Assembly (NCBI RefSeq): GCF_001552635.1
Contig: NZ_BCRO01000049.1
Location: 1 to 64,000, forward strand
Length of the DNA: 64,000 nt
Direction of reading: 5' to 3'
Origin: Actinomadura hibisca NBRC 15177
GTDB lineage: Bacteria > Actinomycetota > Actinomycetes > Streptosporangiales > Streptosporangiaceae
Both the position numbers and the translations under genes were made by a program. Shown piece after piece: positions 37,482-46,748 of the stretch (its first letter is position 1; each line of letters opens with the position of its first letter). The notes below the pieces were generated by a model. The model searched no databases. It saw only the letters and a list, made by a program, of their open reading frames with translations, and was not told the DNA's origin.

Positions 37482-38069
37482 GTGGACCCACTCGGCATCA
37501 AAGGTGCTTTTTTGTTCTCGCCCCGTATCCACGGGGACCAGCGCGGCTCGTTCCACGAGTGGTTCCGGGCGGACGTGCTGGCCGAGCACGTCGGGCACCG
37601 GCTGAACCTGGCCCAGGCGAACTGCTCGGTCTCGGCCCGCGGCGCGCTGCGCGGCGTGCACTTCGCCGACGTGCCGCCCGGCCAGGCCAAGTACGTCGCC
37701 TGCGTGCGCGGCGCGATCCTGGACGTGGTCGTGGACCTGCGCGTCGGCTCCCCCGACTTCGGCCGGTGGGAGGCGGTCCGCCTGGACGACCGCAACCGCC
37801 GCTGCCTCTACATCGCCGAGGGGCTCGGCCACGCCTTCCTGGCCCTGGAGGACGACTCCACCGTCGTCTACCTGTGCTCGGAGGGCTACGCCCCCGGACG
37901 CGAGCACGGGGTGCACCCCCTCGACCCCGAGCTGGGCATCGAATGGCCCGCCGAGATCGAGCCGACCCTGTCGGCCAAGGACGCCGACGCGCCGTCGCTG
38001 GCCGAGGCCCGCACGGCCGGGCTGCTCCCCGACTACCAGCAGTGCCTGGACTTCTACGCCAAGCTGTAG
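37482..38069 (+). CDS. rmlC: dTDP-4-dehydrorhamnose 3,5-epimerase family protein
   Basis: 195 residues from a GTG. Cupin epimerase marks: RGSFHEWFR, the catalytic-His segment ALRGVHFADVPPGQAKYV, and YIAEGLGHAFLAL. It converts dTDP-4-keto-6-deoxyglucose to dTDP-4-keto-rhamnose. The GTG lies at the end of a 45-bp divergent gap with no good binding site, so a leaderless transcript is possible. Its end overlaps rmlD tail-to-tail by 16 bases, so the four rml genes are not one transcript. Confidence 0.93.
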   Translation: MDPLGIKGAFLFSPRIHGDQRGSFHEWFRADVLAEHVGHRLNLAQANCSVSARGALRGVHFADVPPGQAKYVACVRGAILDVVVDLRVGSPDFGRWEAVRLDDRNRRCLYIAEGLGHAFLALEDDSTVVYLCSEGYAPGREHGVHPLDPELGIEWPAEIEPTLSAKDADAPSLAEARTAGLLPDYQQCLDFYAKL

Positions 38070-38908
38070 CCCAGCTCGGGCCAGGCGGCGTGCAGGGCCG
38101 CGCGCCAGTCGCGCATCGGCGGCAGGCCCGCCGCCGCCCAGCGGTCGTGCCCCAGCACGCTGAACGCGGGCCGTGCCGCCGGGCGCGGGAACCGGTCGGA
38201 GGTGGTGGGGCGCACCCGCTCGGGGTCCTGCCCGAGCAGGCCGAACACCTCCTGGGCCAGGCCGCGCCAGCTCGTGCGGCCGCCGTTGGTGCCGTGGTAG
38301 ACGCCCGGCGCGGCCCCGGAGGCGGCCAGCAGGATGATCTGCTCGGCCAGGTCGCCGGTCCAGGTCGGCTGCCCGACCTGGTCGTCCACCACGTCCAGGG
38401 TGTCGCGCTCGCCCGCCAGCCGCACCATGGTGGCGACGAAGTTGGGGCCGTGCGCGCCGTACAACCAGGCGGTGCGGACGACGTAGCCGCGGCCGGTCGC
38501 GAGAACCGCCCGCTCCCCCGCCAGCTTGGTGCGGCCGTAGGCGTTGACCGGGCCGGTGGGGGCGTCCTCGGCGTAGGGGCCGGCGGCCCCCGTGCCGTCG
38601 AAGACGTAGTCGGTGGAGATCTGGACGAGGGTGGCGTCGCCGCAGGCCTCGGCGAGGTTCGCCACGGCGGTGCCGTTGAGGGCGAGCGCCTCGTCCTCGT
38701 GCGCCTCGGCGTCGTCCACGGCCGTCCAGGCGGCGCAGTTCACCACAGTGGCGGGGCGGTGCTCGCGCAGCACGGCGCGCACGGCGTCGGCGTCGCGGAG
38801 GTCGAGGTCGGCGCGGGTCGGCGCGACCACGTCCTCGCCGCGGGCGCGCAGGCGCGCGACCAGGTCGGTGCCGAGCATCCCCCCGGCACCGGTGACGAGC
38901 CAGGTCAC
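38054..38908 (-). CDS. rmlD: dTDP-4-dehydrorhamnose reductase
   Basis: 284 residues from a GTG overlapping the rmlB stop as GTGA. SDR fold: LVTGAGGMLGTDLVARL nucleotide loop and YGRTKLAGE catalytic Tyr/Lys near residue 128. It reduces the 4-keto sugar to dTDP-L-rhamnose with NAD(P)H. Third gene of the tightly coupled leftward rmlA-rmlB-rmlD operon. Confidence 0.95.
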   Translation of the reverse strand: MTWLVTGAGGMLGTDLVARLRARGEDVVAPTRADLDLRDADAVRAVLREHRPATVVNCAAWTAVDDAEAHEDEALALNGTAVANLAEACGDATLVQISTDYVFDGTGAAGPYAEDAPTGPVNAYGRTKLAGERAVLATGRGYVVRTAWLYGAHGPNFVATMVRLAGERDTLDVVDDQVGQPTWTGDLAEQIILLAASGAAPGVYHGTNGGRTSWRGLAQEVFGLLGQDPERVRPTTSDRFPRPAARPAFSVLGHDRWAAAGLPPMRDWRAALHAAWPELGYSLA

Positions 38909-39888
38909 CGGGCGTCCTCGGCGCGCTTCTTGAGCGGCTCCCACCAGGCGCGGTTGGCCTCGTACCAGCGGACGGTCCCGGCGAGACCCTCCTCGAAGCC
39001 GACGGTCGGCGCGTACCCGAGGGCGCGCAGCTTGCCGTCGGCCAGGGAGTAGCGGCGGTCGTGGCCCTTGCGGTCGGCGACGCGCTCGACCCGGTCCCAG
39101 TCCGCGCCCAGGGCGTCCAGCAGCCGCCGCGTCAGCTCCAGGTTGGTCAGCTCGGCGGTGCCCGCGATGTGGTAGACCTCGCCCGGCTCGCCGCGCTCGG
39201 CCGCGACCTGGATGCCCCGGCAGTGGTCGGCGACGTGGATCCAGTCGCGCACGTTGCCGCCGTCGCCGTAGAGCGGCACGGTGCGGCCGTCCATCAGGTT
39301 GGTGGCGAACAGCGGGATGACCTTCTCGGGGTACTGGTAGGGGCCGTAGTTGTTGCCGCAGCGGGTGATGCTGACCGGCAGGCCGTGGGTGCGCGCGTAC
39401 GCCCGGACGATCATGTCGCCGCCGGCCTTGGCCGCCGAGTAGGGCGAGTTGGGCGCCAGCGGCGCGTCCTCGTCCCAGGAGCCGGCGTCGATGCTGCCGT
39501 ACACCTCGTCGGTGGACACCTGCACCACGCGCGGCGTCCCCGCGTCCAGGCACGCCTGCATGAGGGTCTGCACGCCGAGCACGTTGGTGCGCACGAACTC
39601 GCCCGCGCTGGCGATCGACCGGTCCACGTGCGACTCGGCCGCGAAGTTCAGCACCACGTCGTGGCCGGGCACCAGCTCCGCCAGCAGATCGGCGTCGCAG
39701 ATGTCGCCGTGCACGAACGCGAAGCGGCCCTCGACCGGCTCCAGGTTGGCCAGGTTGCCGGCGTAGGTGAGGCGGTCGAGCACGGTGACCTCGGCGCCCG
39801 CCCACGCGGGGTAGGCGCCCGAGACCAGCTCGCGGACGTAGTGGGACCCGATGAAACCGGCGCCGCCGGTGACGAGGACGCGCGTCAT
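38905..39888 (-). CDS. rmlB: dTDP-glucose 4,6-dehydratase
   Basis: 327 residues. NAD-binding GGAGFIGSHYVREL, active-site STDEVYG and YSAAKAGGDM (YxxxK), and RCGNNYGPYQYPEKVIPL are all canonical for RmlB. It turns dTDP-glucose into dTDP-4-keto-6-deoxyglucose. Starts and ends in ATGA and GTGA overlaps with rmlA and rmlD. Confidence 0.97.
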   Translation of the reverse strand: MTRVLVTGGAGFIGSHYVRELVSGAYPAWAGAEVTVLDRLTYAGNLANLEPVEGRFAFVHGDICDADLLAELVPGHDVVLNFAAESHVDRSIASAGEFVRTNVLGVQTLMQACLDAGTPRVVQVSTDEVYGSIDAGSWDEDAPLAPNSPYSAAKAGGDMIVRAYARTHGLPVSITRCGNNYGPYQYPEKVIPLFATNLMDGRTVPLYGDGGNVRDWIHVADHCRGIQVAAERGEPGEVYHIAGTAELTNLELTRRLLDALGADWDRVERVADRKGHDRRYSLADGKLRALGYAPTVGFEEGLAGTVRWYEANRAWWEPLKKRAEDAR

Positions 39889-40952
39889 TTGCTGATCTGC
39901 ACTTTGCTGTGGTCTCCCAGGACGAGTCGGTGGGCGCGCGGGACGCGCGGGGCGGGGGTGACCTCCGCCTCCCGGCCGATCAGCGACACCTCGATGCGGC
40001 CGACGCCGTCGATGGAGGCGCCGCGCAGCACGATCGAGTACTCGACCTCGCTGTCGATGATCCGGCAGTCGCGGTCGATGGAGGTGAACGGGCCGAGGTA
40101 GGAGTCGCGCACCACCGAGCCGGCGCCGACGATCACCGGGCCGACGATCCGGGAGGCGGTCACGGTCGCGCCCGCCTCCACCACCACCCGGCCGATCAGC
40201 TCGCTGGACTCGTCCACCTCGCCGGCCACGTGCGGCTCGACGCCCTCCAGCACCAGCCGGTTGACCTCCAGCATGTCGGTGACGTTGCCGGTGTCCTTCC
40301 AGTAGCCGGTGATGACGGTGGACTCCACCCGGCGGCCCTCGTCGATCAGGCACTGGATGGCGTCGGTGATCTCCAGCTCGTCCCGCCAGGACGGCTTGAG
40401 CCCCGCCACGGCCCGGTGCACGGCCGGGCTGAAGATGTAGACCCCGACCAGCGCCAGGTCGCTCTTGGGGTGCTCGGGCTTCTCCTCCAGGCCGACCACG
40501 CGCCCGGCGGCGTCCAGCTCGGCGACGCCGAAGGCGCGCGGGTCGGAGACGCGGGTCAGCATGATCTGCGCCTGCGGGCGCTCGGCGCGGAACCGGTCGA
40601 CCAGGTCGTCGATGCCGCCGACGACGAAGTTGTCGCCCAGGTACATCACGAAGTCGTCCTCGCCCAGGAACTCGCGGGCGATCAGCACCGCGTGGGCCAG
40701 GCCCCGGGGGGCGTCCTGCGGCAGGTAGGTGACCTCCAGGCCGAAGGCCGAGCCGTCGCCGACGGCCGCCCGGATCTCGGCGGCGGTGTCGCCGACGACG
40801 ATCCCGACCTCGCGGATGCCGGCGTCGCGGATGGCCTCCAGGCCGTAGAACAGCACCGGCTTGTTGGCCACCGGCACGAGCTGCTTGGCCGAGGTGTGGG
40901 TGATGGGGCGCAGGCGCGACCCGGCCCCGCCCGCCAGCACGAGCGCCTTCAC
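39885..40952 (-). CDS. rmlA: glucose-1-phosphate thymidylyltransferase, long form
   Basis: 355 residues from a GTG. Nucleotidyltransferase loop LAGGAGSRLRPITHTSAKQL, metal site YLGDNF, VGLEEKPEHPKSD, plus a C-terminal left-handed beta-helix (hexapeptide) region about 250-340. The E. coli-type RmlA lacks that extension; the long form is common in actinobacteria and archaea. It makes dTDP-glucose. First gene of the rmlABD operon; a TTGACT hexamer at 41019-41024 on the minus strand is a possible -35. The 168-bp gap upstream to cysN shows no other gene. Confidence 0.92.
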   Translation of the reverse strand: MKALVLAGGAGSRLRPITHTSAKQLVPVANKPVLFYGLEAIRDAGIREVGIVVGDTAAEIRAAVGDGSAFGLEVTYLPQDAPRGLAHAVLIAREFLGEDDFVMYLGDNFVVGGIDDLVDRFRAERPQAQIMLTRVSDPRAFGVAELDAAGRVVGLEEKPEHPKSDLALVGVYIFSPAVHRAVAGLKPSWRDELEITDAIQCLIDEGRRVESTVITGYWKDTGNVTDMLEVNRLVLEGVEPHVAGEVDESSELIGRVVVEAGATVTASRIVGPVIVGAGSVVRDSYLGPFTSIDRDCRIIDSEVEYSIVLRGASIDGVGRIEVSLIGREAEVTPAPRVPRAHRLVLGDHSKVQISK

Positions 40953-41120
40953 GAGGCCGTCTCAGGCGACGGGCCCGGGGGGACGAGCTGGTTCAAAGGG
41001 ACTCCAGAGGTGCCAGTGAGTCAATTCGCCTTTGACATTACCGGCACCGGACGGCCGATACTGCCAAACCGCCCTGGTGAGCCCCGGTGGGCCCGGGGTG
41101 AACCGCCCGTCCCCCGCGTG

Positions 41121-42401
41121 CTACTTCGCCCCAGTGATCATCCCCGCCGCCACCGTGTTGTTGGTGGCCTCGTCGATCAGGATGAAGCCGCCGGTCAGCC
41201 GGTTGCGGCCGTAGTCGTCGACGAACAGCGGCTGGGTGACCCGCAGCGAGATGCGGCCGATCTCGTTCAGGCCGAGGGCGGTCGCCTGCTCGTCGCGGTG
41301 CAGGGTGTTGACGTCCAGCCGGTAGTTCAGGTCCTTCACCATCGCCTTGGCGGTGCGGGTGGTGTGCTTCAGGACCAGCTTCATGCGCGGGGCGAGCGGC
41401 CGGTCGGGGGTCATCCAGCACACCATGGCGTCCAGGTCCTGGGCGACCTCGGGCCGGTTGTGCGGCCGGGCGATCATGTCGCCCCGGGAGATGTCGATCT
41501 CGTCGGCCAGCCGCAGCGTCACCGACATCGGCGCGTACGCCTCCTCGACCGGCCCGGCCGGGCCGTCGATGTGGGTGATGGTGGTGGTGAGGCCGGACGG
41601 CAGGTGCACCACCTCGTCGCCCGGCTTGAGCACCCCGCCCGCGACCTGGCCCGCGTAGCCCCGGTAGTCGTGCAGCTCGGGGTCGGTGGAGGCGTGCGGG
41701 CGGATCACGTACTGCACCGGGAACCGCACGTCGATCAGGTTGCGGTCGGAGGCGATGTGCACGTGCTCCAGGTGGTGCAGCAGCGAGGAGCCCTCGTACC
41801 AGGGCATGTTCACCGACCGCTCCACCACGTTGTCGCCGTGCAGCGCCGACAGCGGGATGAAGGTCAGGTCGGTGATCTCCAGCTTGGAGGCGAACGCGGT
41901 GAACTCGTCCACGATCCGCTCGTAGACGGCCCGGTCGTAGTCCACCAGGTCCATCTTGTTGATCGCGACCACCAGGTGCGGCACCTTCAGCAGCGTGGTG
42001 AGGAAGGCGTGCCGCCGGGACTGCTCCAGGATGCCCTTGCGCGCGTCCACCAGGATGATCGCGAGGTCGGCGGTGGAGGCGCCGGTGACCATGTTGCGGG
42101 TGTACTGGATGTGCCCGGGGGTGTCGGCGATGATGAACTTGCGGCGCGGCGTCGCGAAGTAGCGGTAGGCCACGTCGATGGTGATGCCCTGCTCGCGCTC
42201 GGCCCGCAGGCCGTCGGTGAGCAGCGCGAGGTTGGTGTACTCCTCGCCGCGGTCGGCGCTGGTGCGCTCCACCGACTCCAGCTGGTCCTCGAAGATCGAC
42301 TTGGAGTCGAACAGCAGGCGGCCGATCAGCGTGGACTTGCCGTCGTCCACGCTGCCCGCCGTGGCGAACCGCAGGATGTCCATGTTCTTCGGGTTGGACA
42401 T
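41121..42401 (-). CDS. cysN: sulfate adenylyltransferase GTPase subunit
   Basis: 426 residues; the ATG overlaps the cysD stop by one base (TAATG). GTPase motifs: GSVDDGKSTLIGRLLF (P-loop), DTPGHIQYTRNMVTGAS, INKMDL. Two beta-barrel domains follow. No APS kinase is fused at the C-terminus, unlike mycobacterial CysNC. It couples GTP hydrolysis to APS formation with CysD. Confidence 0.96.
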   Translation of the reverse strand: MSNPKNMDILRFATAGSVDDGKSTLIGRLLFDSKSIFEDQLESVERTSADRGEEYTNLALLTDGLRAEREQGITIDVAYRYFATPRRKFIIADTPGHIQYTRNMVTGASTADLAIILVDARKGILEQSRRHAFLTTLLKVPHLVVAINKMDLVDYDRAVYERIVDEFTAFASKLEITDLTFIPLSALHGDNVVERSVNMPWYEGSSLLHHLEHVHIASDRNLIDVRFPVQYVIRPHASTDPELHDYRGYAGQVAGGVLKPGDEVVHLPSGLTTTITHIDGPAGPVEEAYAPMSVTLRLADEIDISRGDMIARPHNRPEVAQDLDAMVCWMTPDRPLAPRMKLVLKHTTRTAKAMVKDLNYRLDVNTLHRDEQATALGLNEIGRISLRVTQPLFVDDYGRNRLTGGFILIDEATNNTVAAGMITGAK

Positions 42402-43315
42402 TAGAAGTAGCCCTCCTTCTTGCGGTCCTCCATGGCGGCCTCGCTGGCCCGGTCGTCGGCGCGGGTCTGGCCGCGCTCGGTGACGCGCGTGGCCGCGATC
42501 TCCTCGATCACCTCGTCCAGCGTGGCGGCGGTGGACTTCACCGCGCCGGTGCAGGAGGCGTCGCCGACGGTGCGGTAGCGCACCGTCGCCTCGAACGCGG
42601 GCTCGTCGTCGCCGCGGTTGGCGTACTCGATGTCGGCCAGCAGCATGCCGTCGCGCTCGAACACCCGGCGGTTGTGCGCGAAGTAGATCGGCGGCAGCTC
42701 CAGCTCCTCGCGCCGGATGTAGTCCCAGATGTCCAGCTCGGTCCAGTTGGACAGCGGGAACACCCGGACGTGCTCGCCCTGCCTGATCTTGGTGTTGTAC
42801 AGGTTCCACAGCTCGGGCCGCTGGTTCTTGGGGTCCCACTGGCCGAACTCGTCGCGGAAGGACACCACGCGCTCCTTGGCGCGGGCCTTCTCCTCGTCGC
42901 GGCGCGCGCCGCCGAACGCGGCGTCGAAGCGGTGCTCCTCGATCGCGTCGAGCAGCGTGGTGGTCTGGAGGCGGTTGCGCGAGGCGCGCCGCCCGGTCTC
43001 CTCCACCACGCGGCCCTGGTCGATCGACTCCTGCACGGAGGCGACCACCAGGCGCAGGCCCAGCTCGGCGACGCGGCGGTCGCGGTAGTCGATGACCTCG
43101 GGGAAGTTGTGCCCGGTGTCGACGTGCATGACCGGGAACGGGATCGGCGCCGGCCAGAACGCCTTCTGGGCGAGGCGCAACATGACGATGCTGTCCTTGC
43201 CGCCGGAGAACAGCAGGACGGGCCGCTCGAACTCGGCGGCCACCTCGCGGATGATGTGGATCGACTCGGCTTCGAGGACGTCCAACTGGGACAGAAGGTA
43301 ATCGCAGCGCTGCAT
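42401..43315 (-). CDS. cysD: sulfate adenylyltransferase small subunit
   Basis: 304 residues from the ATG at 43315 (start MQRCDYLLSQLDVLEAESIH). PP-loop LLFSGGKDSIVMLRL near residue 35 and the family marks FGGARRDEEKARAKER and PLSNWTELDIWDYI are intact. With CysN it makes APS from sulfate and ATP. It supplies the activity missing from the degenerate ATP-sulfurylase domain at 17497-18969. Binding-site choice is weak (GGAGAG is about 14 bases away). Confidence 0.95.
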   Translation of the reverse strand: MQRCDYLLSQLDVLEAESIHIIREVAAEFERPVLLFSGGKDSIVMLRLAQKAFWPAPIPFPVMHVDTGHNFPEVIDYRDRRVAELGLRLVVASVQESIDQGRVVEETGRRASRNRLQTTTLLDAIEEHRFDAAFGGARRDEEKARAKERVVSFRDEFGQWDPKNQRPELWNLYNTKIRQGEHVRVFPLSNWTELDIWDYIRREELELPPIYFAHNRRVFERDGMLLADIEYANRGDDEPAFEATVRYRTVGDASCTGAVKSTAATLDEVIEEIAATRVTERGQTRADDRASEAAMEDRKKEGYF

Positions 43316-43419
43316 GGTCTGGGGCTCTCTCCACGCTGTTGGGCAGATGCACCGGCACGGGCGCTGGGCACGGGCCCGCGCCCACCGGTCTGGGCGTCGT
43401 TCTGGCGGCCGGGCGGCCG

Positions 43420-44301
43420 CTAGGGACAGCCCGGCAGAGCGTCGCTCACGTCCCGGATGCCGGTCAGCAGCGTCGATGCCGACACGGGATGGCACACCAG
43501 GATATCCGGCAGCCTGGGGTCGCTCCGGTTATAGGCCAGCGGCGAGCCGTCGATGCGGGAGGCGTGCGCGCCCGCCGCGAGGGCGACGGCCGCCGGGGCG
43601 GCCGAGTCCCACTCGTACTGGCCCCCGGCATGGACGTAGGCGTCCACCTCGCCCAGCAGCACCGCCGAGATCTTCGCGCCCGCCGAGCCGATCGGCACCA
43701 GCTCGACGTCCAGGTCGAGACGTTCGGCGAGCTTCTGTACGAACTCCGGCGGCCGGGTGCGGCTGACGGCGATCCGCAGGCGGCCGGGGTCGGGCGCGGG
43801 GGCCTTCAGCACCGACTCGCGTGAGGCGGTGACCGTCACCGCGCCGCCGAGCGCGGCGGTGCGCAGGGTGCGGCCCTGGGCGGGCAGCGCGACCGCGCCC
43901 GCCGTCAGGCGGCCCTTCTCCCACAGCGCCACGTGCACGGCCCAGTCGCGGCGGCCCTCCTCGGAGAACTCGCGGGTGCCGTCCAGCGGGTCGACGATCC
44001 AGACCCGGTCGGCCGACAGGCGGTCGGCGTCGGCGGTGTTGGCGGTGGGCGCGGCGGCGCCGCGGGCGGCCACCGAGGCCGCGACGGAGGCGCGGCCCTC
44101 CTCCGACAGGATCGCGTCGCCGGGACAGCGCTCGGCCAGGGCGGCCATCAGGTACTCGTGCGACCGCAGGTCGCCGGTGTCCTTGAGGGCCTTCGCGTCG
44201 GCGAAGCCCTCCCGCTCCCGAACCTCCAGCAGCAGCCGGCCCGCCGCCGCGGCGAGCTCGCCCGCCAGCGCGTGGTCGTCCACCACCGCGATCTCTGTCA
44301 T
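43420..44301 (-). CDS. cysQ: 3'(2'),5'-bisphosphate nucleotidase CysQ
   Basis: 293 residues of the inositol monophosphatase fold: VWIVDPLDGTREF metal site near residue 103 and YEWDSAAPAAVALAAGA near 230. CysQ removes the 3'-phosphate from PAP, the inhibitory by-product of sulfotransferases, giving AMP. Placement upstream of cysDN fits PAPS turnover in the same locus. It lies 104 bases from cysD. Confidence 0.93.
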   Translation of the reverse strand: MTEIAVVDDHALAGELAAAAGRLLLEVREREGFADAKALKDTGDLRSHEYLMAALAERCPGDAILSEEGRASVAASVAARGAAAPTANTADADRLSADRVWIVDPLDGTREFSEEGRRDWAVHVALWEKGRLTAGAVALPAQGRTLRTAALGGAVTVTASRESVLKAPAPDPGRLRIAVSRTRPPEFVQKLAERLDLDVELVPIGSAGAKISAVLLGEVDAYVHAGGQYEWDSAAPAAVALAAGAHASRIDGSPLAYNRSDPRLPDILVCHPVSASTLLTGIRDVSDALPGCP

Positions 44302-44413
44302 TCGTCCGCCCGTAATCCCGACTCGGCTGATCTGTTGGGTCTACATTCTCACGGCCGCGCGCGGACCGGGAGCGGGACGGGGGTATGTGGGTGTTCTCGC
44401 GGCCGTCGCGGCG

Positions 44414-45892
44414 CTAGTACGCGCCCGAGCCGCGGAACACCGCCGACCAGGTCTTCCACATGATCTGCAGGTCCAGCGCCAGCGACCAGTTGTCCACGTA
44501 CCGCAGGTCCAGCCGCACCGACTCGTCCCAGGTCAGGTCGGACCGGCCGCTCACCTGCCACAACCCCGTCAGGCCGGGCTTGACCACCAGCCGACGGTAC
44601 ACGTCCCCGCCGTACTGGGCGACCTCTTCGGGCAGCGGCGGGCGCGGGCCGACCAGCGACATGTCGCCGCGCACCACGTTGAGCAGCTGCGGCAGCTCGT
44701 CCACCGAGTAGCGGCGCAACCAGCGGCCGATCGGGGTGACGCGCGGGTCGTGCCGGATCTTGAACAGGGCGCCGTCGTGCTCGTTGTCGACCATCAGCTC
44801 GACCTTGCGGGCCTCGGCGTCCACCACCATCGTGCGGAACTTGTAGACGGTGAACTCCCCGCCGTCGCGGCCGACGCGGGTCTGCCGGAACAACACCGGG
44901 CCCCGGTCGGTCACCTTGATCAGCACCGCCACCGCCAGCAGCAGCGGGCTCAGCACCAGCAGCCCCGCCAGCGCGCCGGTCCGGTCGAACAGGCCCTTGA
45001 GCACCTTGCGGGCGCCCGCCAGCTCGGGGTGCTCCACGTGCAGCAGCGGCAGGCCCGACACCGGCCGGATCGAGATGCGCGGACCGGTCACGTCCATCAG
45101 CGCGGGCGCCACCACCAGTTCGATGTCGTCGCGCTCGATCTGCCAGGCCAGGCGGCGCAGCGCCACCCCGTCCATCTCCGGACAGGCCAGCACCGCGACC
45201 GAGTCGGCGCCGATCTGCCCGACCGCCGACGCGGCCTGCGCGAAGTCGCCCAGCACCGGCACGCCCTCGACCTCGTCGACCGCGTCGTCACCGCTGGCCA
45301 GCACCGGCGGCAGGCACACCCCGACGATGTCCATGCCGTGGTAGCGCTTCTCCCGCAGCAGCCGGATCAGGTCGGCGACGGCCGCGCGGTGCCCGACCGC
45401 CAGCACCCGCCGCATGTAGTGGCCGTTCCAGCGCTTGCGGTGCAGCCACTTGCGCAGCCGGTAGCGGGCGACCAGGTTCAGGAAGGTGCCCAGCGGCAGC
45501 GCCATCATCACGTAACCGCGGGCCACCTCGACCTTGAGGGCGTAGGAGACGATCGCCACCGACGCGGTGAGGATGAACCCCGCCCGCAGCACCCGGTGGA
45601 ACTCCTCGTAGCCGACCCCGATGTAGCGTGGCTGGTAGGCCCGGCACAGCAGCAGGGTGAGCAGCCACAACACCGGCAGCAGCGCGGTAAAGGCGACGTA
45701 GGGGAAGGTGGGGTGGTCGGGGATGCCGGGGAAGCGCACCATCAGCGCCACCAGCCCGGCCAGCGCCATGCTGCCCAGGTCCAGCAGCCGCGCGAGCCGC
45801 CGGTAGGTGCCGGTCCAGTTCTGGGATCCGGCGACCGGTCCGGCCGTCTCGGCCGGCGTCTCGACCGATAGCAGCCTGTCCACCGTCGTCAT
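44414..45892 (-). CDS. initiating polyprenyl-phosphate sugar phosphotransferase
   Basis: 492 residues from the ATG at 45892 with GAGGAG upstream. Four N-terminal membrane helices, a CoA-binding-like domain, then the bacterial sugar transferase domain: FDRTGALAGLLVLSPLLLAV helix, VYKFRTM, RRYSVDELPQLLNVVRGDMS and VGPRPPLPEE. Like WbaP/CpsE it would start repeat-unit assembly by moving a sugar-1-phosphate (often glucose or galactose) to undecaprenyl phosphate. The sugar is not readable. Distal end of the polymer locus next to pth. Confidence 0.94.
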   Translation of the reverse strand: MTTVDRLLSVETPAETAGPVAGSQNWTGTYRRLARLLDLGSMALAGLVALMVRFPGIPDHPTFPYVAFTALLPVLWLLTLLLCRAYQPRYIGVGYEEFHRVLRAGFILTASVAIVSYALKVEVARGYVMMALPLGTFLNLVARYRLRKWLHRKRWNGHYMRRVLAVGHRAAVADLIRLLREKRYHGMDIVGVCLPPVLASGDDAVDEVEGVPVLGDFAQAASAVGQIGADSVAVLACPEMDGVALRRLAWQIERDDIELVVAPALMDVTGPRISIRPVSGLPLLHVEHPELAGARKVLKGLFDRTGALAGLLVLSPLLLAVAVLIKVTDRGPVLFRQTRVGRDGGEFTVYKFRTMVVDAEARKVELMVDNEHDGALFKIRHDPRVTPIGRWLRRYSVDELPQLLNVVRGDMSLVGPRPPLPEEVAQYGGDVYRRLVVKPGLTGLWQVSGRSDLTWDESVRLDLRYVDNWSLALDLQIMWKTWSAVFRGSGAY

Positions 45893-46086
45893 GAACTCCT
45901 CACCCACCTCTGTCGGGCTCGGACACCCCGTAATGCATGTTTCATCACAAGGACGGTTGAATGCCGCCTGAGGTTCACATGTGACTTGAAACCCGTTTGT
46001 GAGGCATCTTACGGCCGGTTTACCAAAGGGTGGGCCCGAAAGCGCCGCCTGTGGCCTGTAATCCACACGACAGTCGTCGCCGCTGG
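45893..46086 (-). promoter_or_regulatory. promoter region of the initiating transferase
   Basis: 194 bp between the transferase start and the pth stop, relatively AT-rich. It contains TCACATGTGA (45975-45984), a perfect 10-bp palindrome, and a CATTAC-type -10 candidate at 45928-45940 on the minus strand. This is the likely main entry promoter of the transferase. The regulator is unknown. Confidence 0.4.
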
Positions 46087-46662
46087 TCAGGTGGCGTGGA
46101 AGGTGTTCTGCGCCGCCGCCAGGCCCTCGGTCAGCAGCGCCTCGACCGCGTCGCCGGCGCGCTCGGCGTTCAGGTCGAGTTCCTTGCGCTCGGTCGCGGA
46201 GAAGTCCTTCAGCACGAACGCCGCCGCGTCCATCCGGCCCGGCGGCCGGCCGACCCCGAAGCGCACCCGCGGGTACTCCTTGGCGCCCAGCGATCTGGTG
46301 ATCGACCGCAGCCCGTTGTGGCCGTTGTCACCGCCGCCCTGCTTCAGCCGGATCGCGCCGTAGGGGATGTCCAGCTCGTCGTGGACGACCACCACGTTCT
46401 CGACCGGCACCTTGTAGAAGTCGCGCAGCGCCTTCACCGGGCCGCCCGACTCGTTCATGTAGGTGCGGGGCTTGGCCAGCACGACGCGCGTGCCCGCGAG
46501 GCGGCCCTCGACCACATCGGCGCGCGCCTTGTGCGACTTGAAGCGGCCCCCGACACGGCCCGCGAGCACGTCCAGGACCATGAAACCGGCGTTGTGCCGG
46601 TGGCCCGCGTAGGAGGGGCCGGGGTTGCCCAGCCCCACCACCAGCCAGAGATCACCGCTCAC
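46087..46662 (-). CDS. pth: peptidyl-tRNA hydrolase
   Basis: 191 residues from a GTG with GGAGG 7 bases upstream. GLGNPGPSYAGHRHNAGF includes the catalytic His, KPRTYMNESG and GGGDNGHNGLRSI are canonical. It recycles peptidyl-tRNAs dropped from ribosomes. It follows rplY behind a very strong hairpin, so it may have its own promoter or rely on read-through. Confidence 0.97.
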   Translation of the reverse strand: MSGDLWLVVGLGNPGPSYAGHRHNAGFMVLDVLAGRVGGRFKSHKARADVVEGRLAGTRVVLAKPRTYMNESGGPVKALRDFYKVPVENVVVVHDELDIPYGAIRLKQGGGDNGHNGLRSITRSLGAKEYPRVRFGVGRPPGRMDAAAFVLKDFSATERKELDLNAERAGDAVEALLTEGLAAAQNTFHAT

Positions 46663-46683
46663 CGCACACCTCCGTACAGGCCG

Positions 46684-46716
46684 ACGGCCCCCGCCGGTGA
46701 CACCGGCGGGGGCCGT
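46684..46716 (-). terminator. strong hairpin after rplY
   Basis: Nearly fully palindromic 33-base element: 16-base arms (46684-46699, 46701-46716) around one base, forming a stem of about 14 bp. It lies 32 bases beyond the rplY stop, between rplY and pth. Confidence 0.85.
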
Positions 46717-46748
46717 GGAACATCGTCGCGCCGCCCGGGGGCGGGGTA

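Noticed and set aside
41032..41037. TTGACA on the plus strand between rmlA and cysN
   Set aside because: The only sequence downstream on that strand is antisense to cysN, and the matching -10 (CGATAC) is poor, so a promoter is not supported.
14639..45892. Assimilatory sulfate reduction cluster
   Set aside because: cysDN and an APS kinase occur, but no cysH, sulfite reductase or siroheme genes are in the window, and a sulfotransferase and cysQ are; the sulfation reading fits better.
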